A DNA stretch of 17,514 bases from Pseudomonadota bacterium (GCA_023419055.1 JAEZYO010000905.1:1-17514), one strand, 5' to 3'. Positions 5,608-13,641 are shown, counted from the stretch's first letter. The notes: generated by a model not told the origin, from the letters alone. Program-made: numbers and translations.

Positions 5608-6432
5608 GTGACAAAAAGACTTTTCAGCGCTTTGGCGGCGCTCCTCGTGAACGTCGCAAATCCCGCAGTTTCTTGGGCGCAAGCGTCCCCGCCACCCCCT
5701 GGGACGAACGTTGCACCATCCGGTTCGACACCTGCACCCTCGCAGCCTGGGTATCCGGCGACCCAGCCTCCGCCAGCCACTTATCCGCCCGCTTCCACCT
5801 ATCCGCCGAGCAGTTACCCGCCTTCAGGCACCTATCCGCCTCCTGGCAATTACCCGCCCCCAGGCACCTATCCCCCTCCAGCCGGGGCGCCGAATCCTTA
5901 TCCTCCGCCGGCCTACCCCTATCCTCCGCCTTCTGGGCAGCAACCCTACGGCTACCCTCCGCCGACGTACGCGCAGCAGGGGCCGCCGCCCGGGCCGGAG
6001 TTCTTGCCGTACGAACCGGGGCAGGACATTCCGCGCGGCTACGTGCTGCAGTCGCGTCCGCGCCGAGGACTCATCATCGCCGGCTCGATCATGGTCGGCG
6101 TGCCGTACTTCATCGGGCTCTCGTTCGGGGGCGATCTCGAGGACGAGGACGCCTGGCTCTACGTCCCGGTGATCGGGCCCTGGGCCACGCTCGCGGGGAA
6201 GGACTTCTCCTGCAGCGAGGATTCGCTCGACCTCGAGTGCGAGAGTGACCGCTCCGTGCGCACCTTGCTCATCTTGGACGGACTGACGCAGGGCGCCGGA
6301 GCCGTGATGTTGATCTACGGCCTCGCGTCGAAGAGCCAGCGACTCGTCCGTCAGGATCTCTACCAGGGCTTCACGCTCACACCGCATTTCACCGCCAAGA
6401 GCGCAGGGCTCTGGGCCGCCGGCCAGTTCTGA
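5608..6432 (+). CDS. Secreted Pro/Tyr-rich membrane protein, unknown function
   Basis: This is a 274-residue envelope protein. I chose GTG 5608 because it creates a clean signal peptide: MTKRLF, a hydrophobic core, then VSWA before QASPP. Residues about 49-136 are a low-complexity Pro/Tyr region with repeated TYPPPG/NYPPPG/PYPPP units. At the DNA level this is a tandem-repeat-like tract at about 5750-5890. A compact C-terminal half follows, with likely membrane segments at 153-173 (RGLIIAGSIMVGVPYFIGL), 183-197 (WLYVPVIGPWATLAG) and 219-239. Two cysteines (C202 and C211) in the acidic loop could form a disulfide. Signal peptide, Pro-rich linker and C-terminal hydrophobic domain make up a recurring myxobacterial architecture of unknown role. 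It is the first gene of a plus-strand run; the membrane peptidase follows after 41 bases. Confidence 0.8.
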   Translation: MTKRLFSALAALLVNVANPAVSWAQASPPPPGTNVAPSGSTPAPSQPGYPATQPPPATYPPASTYPPSSYPPSGTYPPPGNYPPPGTYPPPAGAPNPYPPPAYPYPPPSGQQPYGYPPPTYAQQGPPPGPEFLPYEPGQDIPRGYVLQSRPRRGLIIAGSIMVGVPYFIGLSFGGDLEDEDAWLYVPVIGPWATLAGKDFSCSEDSLDLECESDRSVRTLLILDGLTQGAGAVMLIYGLASKSQRLVRQDLYQGFTLTPHFTAKSAGLWAAGQF

Positions 6433-6473
6433 CCTGGCCTTCGAACGATTTCGGTCCTAGGTTGGATCGAGTC

Positions 6474-7610
6474 GTGAAGTGGTCCTTTCGCGTCCTCCGT
6501 GTCTCGGGCATCGACATTCGAGTACACGCCACCTTTCTGATCATCGTCTGGCTCGGCGCGCTCGAGTGGGGTCAGCGCTACGGATCGTCGGGGTACGCGT
6601 TCGGCGCGCTCCTGATTTGCGCCGCTTTCGTGTGCGTGACGTTGCATGAGCTCGGGCACAGCCTGGTCGCCCAGCGCTTCGGCGTGGAAGTGAAGGACAT
6701 CCTGCTCTTGCCGATCGGCGGGGTTGCTCAGCTCCGCCGGGAACCGAGCAAGCCCTCACAGGAGCTGCTCATCGCGGTGGCAGGGCCACTGGTGAACGTG
6801 CTGATCGTCGGGATCCTGTTCGCCGTGCTGCGCCCCCGCGCTTTCGACGAGATCGTGCCGTTCGCGGGTTCGGAGGTGTTCTCGGCGCCGACGTGGCGGG
6901 GCTTTGCTGGGTGGCTTTTGTTTTTCAACGCTGGGCTCGCGCTCTTCAACATGATTCCAGCGTTGCCGATGGACGGCGGGCGTGTGCTGCGGGCGCTCCT
7001 CACGATGTGGGTCGGCAAGCCGAAGGCCACGCGCTTCGCGGCAGGACTCGGGCAGCTCCTGGCAGTCGGCTTCGTCGCGTTCGCGTTCTGGGGGCCGGGT
7101 AGCCCTCTCCTCGCGCTGGTCGGGGTGTTCGTCTTCTTCGCCGCGGCCCAGGAACGCTCGTCGCAGAGGACCGCGTCTGCCCTTTCCGAGCTTCGCGCGG
7201 GTGAGATTTGCGATCCGGACGCGCTCGCCCTGTCGCCGGGCGACCAGCTGGGTGTCGTGATCGACGAGCTCCTGCGCTCTTCACAGAGTGCGTTTGCGGT
7301 CCTCCACGGGAACGACCTCGTGGGTGTGATCACGCGCGAGGACGTGCTGCGAGCCGCTCCCACGCTCGGCCCCGCCGCGCCGGTGTCCCAGATCATGCGG
7401 CGAGAGCTCAAGGCGGTCCGCGCGGAGCTTCCGCTCGACCAATTGCGTGGGATCTTGCTCGAGCAGCGCGCCCCCGCCGTCGTGATGGCCAACGAGGGCC
7501 CGCTCGGCGTCCTCACGCTGGAAGATCTCGGCCGCGTGGCGACGGTGATGCAGGAGCTCGCGAGCCGAGGCTTGCGCCGGCCGGTCCCGGCTCCCGCCCC
7601 CGAAGGCTGA
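6474..7610 (+). CDS. Site-2 protease-like membrane zinc peptidase with CBS domains
   Basis: This is a 378-residue intramembrane metalloprotease of the M50 family, CBS-domain subgroup. The zinc site is HELGHS (H58, E59, H62) in one membrane helix, with the third ligand D167 in NMIPALPMDGGR, the N-x2-P-x2-P-x-DGG motif of S2P enzymes. The opening, KWSFRVLRVSGIDIRVHATF, is the standard start of this subgroup, so I use GTG 6474 rather than TTG 6462. About six membrane segments precede residue 230. Two CBS-like repeats follow at about 244-295 and 304-355 (GVITREDVL, GVLTLEDLG), which usually bind adenosyl ligands and could gate activity. Such enzymes cleave membrane-bound regulators, but the target is unknown. 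It lies between the Pro/Tyr-rich protein and the POT transporter, 24 bases from the latter, so co-transcription is likely. Confidence 0.92.
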   Translation: MKWSFRVLRVSGIDIRVHATFLIIVWLGALEWGQRYGSSGYAFGALLICAAFVCVTLHELGHSLVAQRFGVEVKDILLLPIGGVAQLRREPSKPSQELLIAVAGPLVNVLIVGILFAVLRPRAFDEIVPFAGSEVFSAPTWRGFAGWLLFFNAGLALFNMIPALPMDGGRVLRALLTMWVGKPKATRFAAGLGQLLAVGFVAFAFWGPGSPLLALVGVFVFFAAAQERSSQRTASALSELRAGEICDPDALALSPGDQLGVVIDELLRSSQSAFAVLHGNDLVGVITREDVLRAAPTLGPAAPVSQIMRRELKAVRAELPLDQLRGILLEQRAPAVVMANEGPLGVLTLEDLGRVATVMQELASRGLRRPVPAPAPEG

Positions 7611-7634
7611 CGGCCCACTCCGCGCCCTGTTATC

Positions 7635-9158
7635 GTGCCCTCCGCGCCCGGCTCTTCGGGGCGCGAAAGAGAGCACTTGGAGACCCCGAGCGCCGTTCGA
7701 CACCCCCGAGGCCTCTGGTACCTCTTCTTCGCAGAGGCCTGGGAGCGCTTCAGCTTTTACGGCATGCGAGCGCTGCTCGTGCTCTACATGACGCAAGCGT
7801 TCGCCTACGGCGACGCACGAGCGTACGAGGTCTACGGCGCGTACACGGCGCTCGTCTACGCCACGCCCGTGATCGGAGGGCTGGTCGCCGATCGCCTGCT
7901 CGGCTTCCGCAAAGCGGTGCTCCTCGGCGGCGTCTTGATGGCCTTCGGCCATTTCGCGATGGCGTTCGAAGGGGCCTTCTACCTCGCGCTCGGGCTCCTC
8001 ATCGCCGGCAACGGCTTCTTCAAGCCGAACGTCTCGACCATCGTCGGCCGGCTCTACGGGCCGGACGATCCGCGCAGAGACGCGGGCTTTACGATCTTCT
8101 ACATGGGCATCAACGCGGGCGCGGCGCTCGCGCCCATCGTGTGCGGCTACTTGCGAAAGTACCTCGGCTGGCACTTCGGTTTCGGCGCGGCGGGCGTCGG
8201 GATGCTGATAGGGCTCGTGGTTTTCGCGCGGGGCCGGCGCGCCTTCGGGGACGTCGCGGAGCCGCCGAATCCGGCGCTCTTGAAGCAACCGCTCTTCTTC
8301 GGCCTGAATCGAGAAATCCTCGTCTACGCCGGTGCGATCGTGGAGGTGGCCCTCGCGTGGCAGCTCGTCCAACAATCCGTGTGGGTGGGCCGCTTGCTCA
8401 TAGCGACGGCGCTCATCGTGCTCCTGGGGCTCGTGCTGTACCTGTTTCTCGGGATCGACGAGCGGAAGGCGCGAGATCGGATGGGCGTCGCGCTGGTGCT
8501 GATCGTCATCTCGATGGTGTTCTGGTCGTTCTTCGAGCAAGCGGGCAGCTCGATGAATCTCTTCGCGGAGCGCAACGTGGACCGAAGGGTGCTCGGGGCC
8601 ATGCTCCCGACCGAGATCTTCCAGGCCGTCAACCCCGTCTTCATTTTGATCTTCGGTCTGGTGTTCGGTTGGCTCTGGGTGTGGCTCGCGCGCCGCTCGC
8701 TCGAGCCCAGCATTCCGCTCAAGTTCGGCTTCGGCATCCTCCAGCTCGGCCTGGGCTTCGGCGCGCTTTACATCGGAGCGGTGGTCTCACAGTCGGACGG
8801 CATGGTCGGGATCGGTTGGCTCGTGCTCGGCTACCTCTTGCACACCACGGGCGAGCTCTGCGTCTCTCCGATCGGCCTTTCCATGATCACCAAGCTCTCA
8901 CCACCCAAGGTCGTGGGAGTGATGATGGGAACCTGGTTCCTCTCGTCGGCCTTCGCGCAGTACGTCGCGTCGCTGATCGCTGCTCTCACTGGAGTGAGCG
9001 GGGGAGCCGAAAGTGGGACGACGCTGCCGCCGCCGTCCGAAACAGTCATGGTTTACGGTTCGGTCTTCGGCGGCATTTGCGTCGTCGCGCTGGTCATCGG
9101 CGTCGCCGTCTGCGCCGTCTCGCCGCTGCTCGCGCGCGGGACGCACGGCGTGCGCTAG
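7635..9158 (+). CDS. POT/PTR2-family peptide:proton symporter
   Basis: This is a 507-residue major facilitator of the proton-dependent oligopeptide transporter family, which imports di- and tripeptides across the inner membrane. The family's proton-coupling ExxER motif is E34-x2-E37-R38 in AEAWERFSFYG. Other family signatures are GNGFFKPNVSTIVG (125-138), FTIFYMGINAGA (152-163) and the TM7 region FWSFFEQAGSSMNLF with E301. About 14 hydrophobic segments fit bacterial members. The annotated start is GTG 7635; a TTG at 7677 with GAGAG upstream would remove 14 residues without touching the fold. It follows the membrane peptidase by 24 bases. In a proteolytic soil bacterium, peptide uptake is an obvious role. 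Specificity is not readable from sequence. Confidence 0.93.
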   Translation: MPSAPGSSGREREHLETPSAVRHPRGLWYLFFAEAWERFSFYGMRALLVLYMTQAFAYGDARAYEVYGAYTALVYATPVIGGLVADRLLGFRKAVLLGGVLMAFGHFAMAFEGAFYLALGLLIAGNGFFKPNVSTIVGRLYGPDDPRRDAGFTIFYMGINAGAALAPIVCGYLRKYLGWHFGFGAAGVGMLIGLVVFARGRRAFGDVAEPPNPALLKQPLFFGLNREILVYAGAIVEVALAWQLVQQSVWVGRLLIATALIVLLGLVLYLFLGIDERKARDRMGVALVLIVISMVFWSFFEQAGSSMNLFAERNVDRRVLGAMLPTEIFQAVNPVFILIFGLVFGWLWVWLARRSLEPSIPLKFGFGILQLGLGFGALYIGAVVSQSDGMVGIGWLVLGYLLHTTGELCVSPIGLSMITKLSPPKVVGVMMGTWFLSSAFAQYVASLIAALTGVSGGAESGTTLPPPSETVMVYGSVFGGICVVALVIGVAVCAVSPLLARGTHGVR

Positions 9159-9231
9159 TGTGGTCAGAGGCCCCCGATATTGCAGTGCATTTTCAGCTTG
9201 CCGAGCGCTCCGTCCCGACCAGAATGCGCGC

Positions 9232-9858
9232 ATGACGTCGCTCGACCCCGACCGTTTCCCGCTGTCCGAAGCCTCCGATCCCGATTCGGTGGCGCTCGCG
9301 CTCGAGACCGGTCGTGCTCTATGGGGACAGGGCGAAGCGCGCGAGGCCGTGCGTTGGTTGCGCCGCGCAGCGCAGCAAGCCGACGAGGCGGGTGACGATC
9401 TGCGTGCGCTCGCGCTCGCGCGCGCGGCGGCCGATCTCACGACCCTGCTCGAATTGCCGCTCTCGGTTCCGCCGCCTCCTCCGCCTCCCGCTGGTTCTCC
9501 CTGGGACGAGTTTCAGGACAACACGATCGTGGACGCGCCGACGACGGTCTCCAAGTTGGTGGCGAGCGCAGGAGCGGCTGCGGCCCCGCTGCCACCGCCC
9601 CCAGCGACGACGCGCTCGATCTCCACGGCGACTGTTCAGAGTCCCGTCGTCGAGAGCCATGAGTTCGCTCCAACCCCGGAGGAAAAGCCGGTAGCTCCCC
9701 GCGCGCGCGCGGCGCTCCGCGTCGCGGTCAGCCGCGGTAAGGCACCGGGCGTCGAGCTCGCGGTGACGCTCCTCGCCGAGGGACAGCCCGCGCCCGCGGG
9801 TTCGCGTGAGGCGTTGCTCGTGCCGCTCGACCCCGATACGGACCTGTCCGCCCTCTGA
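9232..9858 (+). CDS. Hypothetical protein, TPR-like helices plus Pro-rich region
   Basis: This is a 208-residue protein of unknown function. ATG 9232 is chosen because the upstream extension only shadows the transporter in another frame. Residues about 17-76 form a TPR/SEL1-like helical pair (ALETGRALWGQGEAREAVRW, then RRAAQQADEAGDDLRALALA). Residues 80-160 are Pro/Ala/Ser-rich with a run of seven prolines (80-86) and are probably disordered. The last 45 residues contain strand-like segments (LRVAVSR, LAVTLL, REALLVPLD). There is no signal peptide. This pattern recalls myxobacterial proteins of multi-component signalling or motility systems, but I recognise no family. It is last in the plus-strand run and converges with the GluQRS gene 12 bases away. 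Confidence 0.75.
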   Translation: MTSLDPDRFPLSEASDPDSVALALETGRALWGQGEAREAVRWLRRAAQQADEAGDDLRALALARAAADLTTLLELPLSVPPPPPPPAGSPWDEFQDNTIVDAPTTVSKLVASAGAAAAPLPPPPATTRSISTATVQSPVVESHEFAPTPEEKPVAPRARAALRVAVSRGKAPGVELAVTLLAEGQPAPAGSREALLVPLDPDTDLSAL

Positions 9859-9870
9859 ATCTGGGCTGAG

Positions 9871-10839
9871 TCAGCGAGCGTCCCTCAGCGCTTGTAGCGT
9901 GCTCGCCGACAATTTCACGGGTGAGCGCGGCAGGCGCTCGAGATCGAAAGCGGCCAAGGCTTCTCGCGGTGTGACTCGGTCCGGCACCGTGAGGCCCGAG
10001 CTCTTCGCGGCCCACGCGACGATCGCGCGCGGATCGGTCCCCCCTTCGCGGAGCTCTCGCAGGCTGAGGTCGTCTGCGCGCTTGGCGAGCCTTCGTCCCT
10101 CGGCGTCGAGCACCAGCGGCACGTGGAAGTATCGTGGCTCGGGCAGTCCGAGGGCACGCCGCACGTGCCATTGGCGGGCGGCGCTCGAGAGGAGATCGGC
10201 CCCGCGTACCACGTCCGTCACTCCCTCGGCGTGATCGTCCACCACCACGGCGAGCTGATACGCCGGCTGTCCGCCGCGACGCGCGATCGAGAAGTCACCC
10301 ACCTCGCTCGCGACGTCGTTCGTCACGGTCCCGAGGATGCCGTCCTCGATGCTCACCGGGCCCTCGGGCACGATCAGCCGAACTCCCGGCTCGCGCCCGC
10401 TCGCCCTGCGCGCGGCTTCCAGCGAGTCGAAGCGTCCGCGACAGGTGCCCGCGTAGCGGAGCTCACGGTCACCCTGCTGCGGCGCGGTCTGCGAATTCCG
10501 GAGATCGCTCCGCGTGCACACGCAGTAGTACGCGAGGCCGCGCGCGAGCAGCGAGTCGACCGCTGCGTTCAGGCGCGAAAGTCCCTCGGACTGCAAGATC
10601 GGCGCGCCGTCCCAGTCGAGGCCGAGCCAGGCGAGATCTTCGAGCGAAGCGTCGATGAAGCGCGTTGCCGAGCGATCGGTGTCGAGATCCTCCACGCGCA
10701 TCCGGAGCAGCGCGCCGTCCTGCCGAGCGAGCCACCAGGCGACGAGAAAGGTGCGCGCGTGGCCGAGGTGCAGGAGCCCGGTCGGGCTCGGCGCCAACCG
10801 ACCGATCGAAGCGAGGGCCGAGTTTACGGCGCCGGACAC
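9871..10839 (-). CDS. gluQRS: Glutamyl-Q tRNA(Asp) synthetase
   Basis: This 322-residue truncated glutamyl-tRNA synthetase paralogue activates glutamate and attaches it to queuosine at the wobble base of tRNA(Asp). The class I signature is PSPTGLLHLGH (HLGH at 24-27), with RMRVEDLD at 47-53 contacting the substrate. The zinc site of this family, C-x-C and Y-x3-C, is intact: C106, C108, Y129 and C133. The KMSKS-equivalent is RLAKR (250-254), a weakened form. The C-terminal anticodon-binding domain of true GluRS is absent, as expected. The GTG start at 10839 lies 16 bases inside the end of the upstream lipoprotein gene, suggesting translational coupling, although the two functions seem unrelated. 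Glu-Q formation needs a queuosine-modified tRNA, so queuosine synthesis or salvage genes are expected elsewhere in the genome. Confidence 0.95.
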   Translation of the reverse strand: MSGAVNSALASIGRLAPSPTGLLHLGHARTFLVAWWLARQDGALLRMRVEDLDTDRSATRFIDASLEDLAWLGLDWDGAPILQSEGLSRLNAAVDSLLARGLAYYCVCTRSDLRNSQTAPQQGDRELRYAGTCRGRFDSLEAARRASGREPGVRLIVPEGPVSIEDGILGTVTNDVASEVGDFSIARRGGQPAYQLAVVVDDHAEGVTDVVRGADLLSSAARQWHVRRALGLPEPRYFHVPLVLDAEGRRLAKRADDLSLRELREGGTDPRAIVAWAAKSSGLTVPDRVTPREALAAFDLERLPRSPVKLSASTLQALRDAR

Positions 10840-11381
10840 GAGCAGCTCGCGACTTTGGCCTGCGCGTCCGCTGCGACCCGGCGCGCGCGGGAGCAGCGCT
10901 CCCCACCGGTGTCGAGGCGGCAGACGGCGTCGACGGCGCGATTCAGTGACTGGAATGCCCGGCAGGCGAGGGCGCAGTCGCTCGCTTCCTTCTTGCTCGC
11001 GGATTCGGCGCGCGAAGCCTCGCCCTCGGGGCGCTGAGCCTTGCTCGGCGCAGCGCGCTCTTGCGCGGGGGCGCCTGCCTTGGGAGCTGGCGCAGGCGCC
11101 GCGCCGCTCGCCTGATCCGCCGCGGCCGGCGGCGGCGTGGCGAACGCGATCGGACCGAGCGCGGCCTCGAGCTCGGTTTGCGCCCGAGCCAGCGCGGCCT
11201 CCGCCTCCTCCAGCGTCGCAGGCTGTTCGGGCTCCTCTGCTGCCGTGGAGGCGAGGGGAGGGGGAGCCGCCTGGGCGGGAGCCCGCTCCGGCAGCGTCGT
11301 TTCGGACTCACTCGCGTGCCTTCCGCAGCCGGGAAGGAGCAGGAGCGCCAGCAAGGAGGCCGGAAGGAGAGAGCGTCGCAT
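10824..11381 (-). CDS. Lipoprotein with Cys-rich C-terminus
   Basis: This is a 185-residue putative lipoprotein. The signal peptide ends in LLLPGC with lipidated cysteine C19; the next residue is Gly. A helical segment about 56-75 (LEEAEAALARAQTELEAAL) is followed by a long Ala/Pro/Lys/Glu linker (to about 132). The C-terminal domain has six cysteines (C136, C140, C154, C163, C180 and C182) in a small helical pattern (DCALACRAFQSLNRAVDAVC). They probably form three disulfides in the periplasm. Such short Cys-patterned modules recur in myxobacterial lipoproteins of unknown function. Its last bases overlap the GTG start of GluQRS. Between it and the methyltransferase upstream lies a 106-base gap with competing hairpins. 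Confidence 0.8.
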   Translation of the reverse strand: MRRSLLPASLLALLLLPGCGRHASESETTLPERAPAQAAPPPLASTAAEEPEQPATLEEAEAALARAQTELEAALGPIAFATPPPAAADQASGAAPAPAPKAGAPAQERAAPSKAQRPEGEASRAESASKKEASDCALACRAFQSLNRAVDAVCRLDTGGERCSRARRVAADAQAKVASCSCPAP

Positions 11382-11429
11382 CGAAGGGGGGTCCTAGTGC
11401 CTTAGACGCACGACGGCGTACGAAGGCTC

Positions 11430-11486
11430 AACGCGGGGCGAACAAACATCTTACACCCCGCGTTCCCCCGGGAAAACGCGCCCGGG
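11430..11486 (-). terminator. Possible terminator or attenuator with competing hairpins
   Basis: On the minus transcript, the arm at 11456-11464 (AACGCGGGG) can pair with 11430-11438 (CCCCGCGTT, 9 bp, 17-base loop). Part of the same arm can instead pair with 11475-11480 (CGCGTT with AACGCG, 6 bp). Two copies of CCCGGG (11467-11472 and 11481-11486) add a third option. The element lies 24 bases past the methyltransferase stop and before the lipoprotein gene. No clear T-run follows, so a terminator reading is weak. Confidence 0.35.
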
Positions 11487-11487
11487 T

Positions 11488-12312
11488 TCAGACCTTGGCG
11501 GAAATGTAGGCCAACCAGCCGGGCTGGTTTTCCGCGCGAGTGCGAGGCTTGTAGTCGTCCCAGGCTTCGTTGCGGCTCGTGTCCCAGTAGACGCGCACGT
11601 CCTTGAAGCCCGCTTCGCCCAAGAGCTCGGTGAGCTCCGGCAGGCTCCAGAAGCGCCAGTAGTAGCTGAAGGCTCGGTGTTGCTTCGTCCCGTCCGGAAA
11701 CTCGAAGTGAATGTGGTTCTCGATCGAGTGGGTGATCGGATCGAACTTGTGCTGGTCCCAGACGTACGTGAAGCCGCCCTTCTTCGAGCGCTCGATCTGC
11801 GGCTGATGAGACTCCCAGCCGCCGTACGCGTCGAGCAAGAAGACGCCGTCCTTGGTGAGCCCCTTCTTCACCTTTTCGAAGTAGGCGCGCATGTCGTCGC
11901 GCGTTCGGAAGATCCAGTAGCTGAAGTTGAACGCGCAGATCACCTGATGGCGCTCCCGCACCGGATCGCGCACGTCTTGTCGCAAGAGCGCGAGGCGCGC
12001 GCGCTCCTCGTCCGAGAGCGGCGCCACGTTGTGTTCCTTGCCCCAGGCGAGCACCTTCGGGTCGATGTCTACGCCCGTCGCCGTGCGCTCCTTGCGGCTC
12101 TTGACCCAAGCGGCACACAGAAGCGCGGTGCCGCAGAAGTCTTCGCGCAGCGACTCGGCCTTGCGCTCGTAGAGCAGCTTGTAGACGCGATCGATGAAGT
12201 CGAGCTCGGCGCTCGGCTCCTGCACCGAGCGCTGGTAGAGGATGTGCCGATCGGCGGTCTTGGCGGTCAGCGGCTTCTTCTTGGTCGCCTTCTTCGTCTT
12301 CTTTTCGGCCAT
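11488..12312 (-). CDS. Class I SAM-dependent methyltransferase, Lys-rich N-terminus
   Basis: This 274-residue cytoplasmic methyltransferase has an unknown substrate. I chose ATG 12312: it has GAGG nine bases upstream and starts MAEKKTKKATKKK. Residues 1-13 are a lysine-rich tail, unusual for a small-molecule methyltransferase and possibly binding nucleic acid or ribosomes. The Rossmann core follows. The motif I region is REDFCGTALLCAAW (57-69), where the usual Gly-rich loop is replaced by DFCGT. The acidic residue after strand 2 is D82 in TGVDIDP, with RQDVRD at 111-116 and CAFNFSYWIF (126-135) as motif IV. The C-terminal half contains many aromatics (WDQHKFD, FSYYWRFW). The same DFCGT loop occurs in a group of uncharacterised bacterial methyltransferases. 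It sits between two lipoprotein genes on the same strand. Confidence 0.85.
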   Translation of the reverse strand: MAEKKTKKATKKKPLTAKTADRHILYQRSVQEPSAELDFIDRVYKLLYERKAESLREDFCGTALLCAAWVKSRKERTATGVDIDPKVLAWGKEHNVAPLSDEERARLALLRQDVRDPVRERHQVICAFNFSYWIFRTRDDMRAYFEKVKKGLTKDGVFLLDAYGGWESHQPQIERSKKGGFTYVWDQHKFDPITHSIENHIHFEFPDGTKQHRAFSYYWRFWSLPELTELLGEAGFKDVRVYWDTSRNEAWDDYKPRTRAENQPGWLAYISAKV

Positions 12313-12363
12313 GGGCGTTAGCCTCGTAAACCGCGCCCCGCCGAAATCCAAGCCCTTACGGCC

Positions 12364-13641
12364 TCACTTCCGGCAATTCAGGTCCAAAGCCATGGTCGCG
12401 CGGTCCGCCACGTAGGCCAGGAGACCGCCCTGATCGCGGCTGGCGAGGCTCACGGCAACGAACCCGCGTGCCTCCGCCACCACCGCGGCGGTCGGAGTGC
12501 CTACCTCGCTCAGCACGAGCTCCTGGGGGTGCGGTTCGCTGCCCTGGGGTCGCACGAACGCCACGTAGAGCCGGCCGCACAAGACGGCGGCCGCCGCCGG
12601 CGCGATATCAATGCCGTTTTCGAAGAGCAGCCAGCTCACGCGCGCGTCGATCGTGCCCTTCGGCGGCAAGAGCAGCTCGGCGAGCCCGAAATGAGTCGAG
12701 TCCTTCTCGATGGCGAGGAATGCCCACGGCCGCGTGCCGTCGCTGCCGACCACTACCTCGGTCGTCATCTGCGCCGAGGCGCCCACCCAGACCACCTGGT
12801 CGGCGTCGAGCGTGAGCCCGGATTTGCCGACCTCGACGCGGCGCGTGTGGAGCGGGGTCATCCCGCTCCGCCCGTCGATCGAAACCGCGAGCACCTCCTC
12901 GCCGCTCTTCAACAGCGCCACGCTGCTCGCTCCCGCCCCCTCGGGCGTGATGGTTTGGACGGCGCCGTCGTACCAGAGCATCGCGCGGCTCGTCCCTTCG
13001 CTGTCGGGGGCGGAGACGAACGCGACCGCGACCTTGCCCGGAGCGACCTCGAGCGCGCTCGCGCGCGAGCCGACCTGCGCCTTGTCCGCGAGCACTCGCA
13101 GCGGCGCCTCGACGCCGACCTTTCGAGCTTCGAGCCGGCTCTCACGGATGAAATAGGCGGAATCTCCGCTGAGGCTCGGCCCTCGACCGAAGGCGGCGAA
13201 CTCGGCGGTCGCTCGCTCGAGAGGCTCGACGCCGCCCTGCTTTCTCGCCTTGCGCCGCGCGACGACCACCTCACCCGCCTTCGTGATGAAGACGACGCCC
13301 TCCGCGCTCGCGGTCATGGGCCCGGGCGGGCCCACGTCGGACAGCGCGCCCGGCAAGAGCCCCAGCGCGGGATCGATCCCGGCGTCCGGCGCAGCGACCT
13401 GGCCTTGCCCGAGCACGCGATCTTCTTCGATGCGGCGCGGCTTCGGCGCTGCAGGCGCGGCCTCGCGCGTGGAAGCGCGAGGCGCCGCCTTCGCGCTCGG
13501 TTGTACGCGGACCGACGCAGTCGCTTTCGCCGGTGACTGTCGCTCTGCGGAAGAACGCCGATCGCAGGCAGCCAGAAGCCCGAGCCCCACGGCGGTGACC
13601 AGGACGAACCGTGGCAGAAAGGATCGACGAGCTTCGGTCAA
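12364..13641 (-). CDS. Lipoprotein, probable beta-propeller-like
   Basis: This is a 425-residue putative lipoprotein of unknown function. The TTG at 13641 is favoured because it has CGAGG five bases upstream and yields a compact signal peptide (MTEARRSFLPRF, hydrophobic core, LLAAC) with lipidated C26; a GTG at 13686 would add 15 unhelpful residues. The +2 residue is Asp27, which in E. coli retains lipoproteins in the inner membrane; whether that rule holds here is inference. Residues about 30-75 are a Lys/Ala/Pro linker. From about 108 onward, repeated strand pairs (GVVFITKAGEVVVARR, DSAYFIRESRLEARKVG, KVAVAFVSAPDSEG, LYVAFVRPQGSE) suggest a beta-propeller. A late cysteine pair (AVLCGR and LDLNCRK) may form a disulfide. 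It is transcribed divergently from the AI-2E family exporter. Confidence 0.78.
   Translation of the reverse strand: MTEARRSFLPRFVLVTAVGLGLLAACDRRSSAERQSPAKATASVRVQPSAKAAPRASTREAAPAAPKPRRIEEDRVLGQGQVAAPDAGIDPALGLLPGALSDVGPPGPMTASAEGVVFITKAGEVVVARRKARKQGGVEPLERATAEFAAFGRGPSLSGDSAYFIRESRLEARKVGVEAPLRVLADKAQVGSRASALEVAPGKVAVAFVSAPDSEGTSRAMLWYDGAVQTITPEGAGASSVALLKSGEEVLAVSIDGRSGMTPLHTRRVEVGKSGLTLDADQVVWVGASAQMTTEVVVGSDGTRPWAFLAIEKDSTHFGLAELLLPPKGTIDARVSWLLFENGIDIAPAAAAVLCGRLYVAFVRPQGSEPHPQELVLSEVGTPTAAVVAEARGFVAVSLASRDQGGLLAYVADRATMALDLNCRK

Noticed and set aside
7281..8540. 419-residue minus-strand open frame opposite the transporter
   Set aside because: It has charged low-complexity composition, no motifs, and lies opposite a clear gene.
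7208..9235. 675-residue plus-strand open frame across the peptidase and transporter genes
   Set aside because: It is Arg/Ala-rich shadow sequence caused by high GC; the other plus frame encodes the well-conserved POT transporter.
12529..13536. 335-residue plus-strand open frame opposite the 12364-13641 lipoprotein
   Set aside because: The lipoprotein frame has a signal peptide and lipobox; the plus frame is an Arg-rich shadow.
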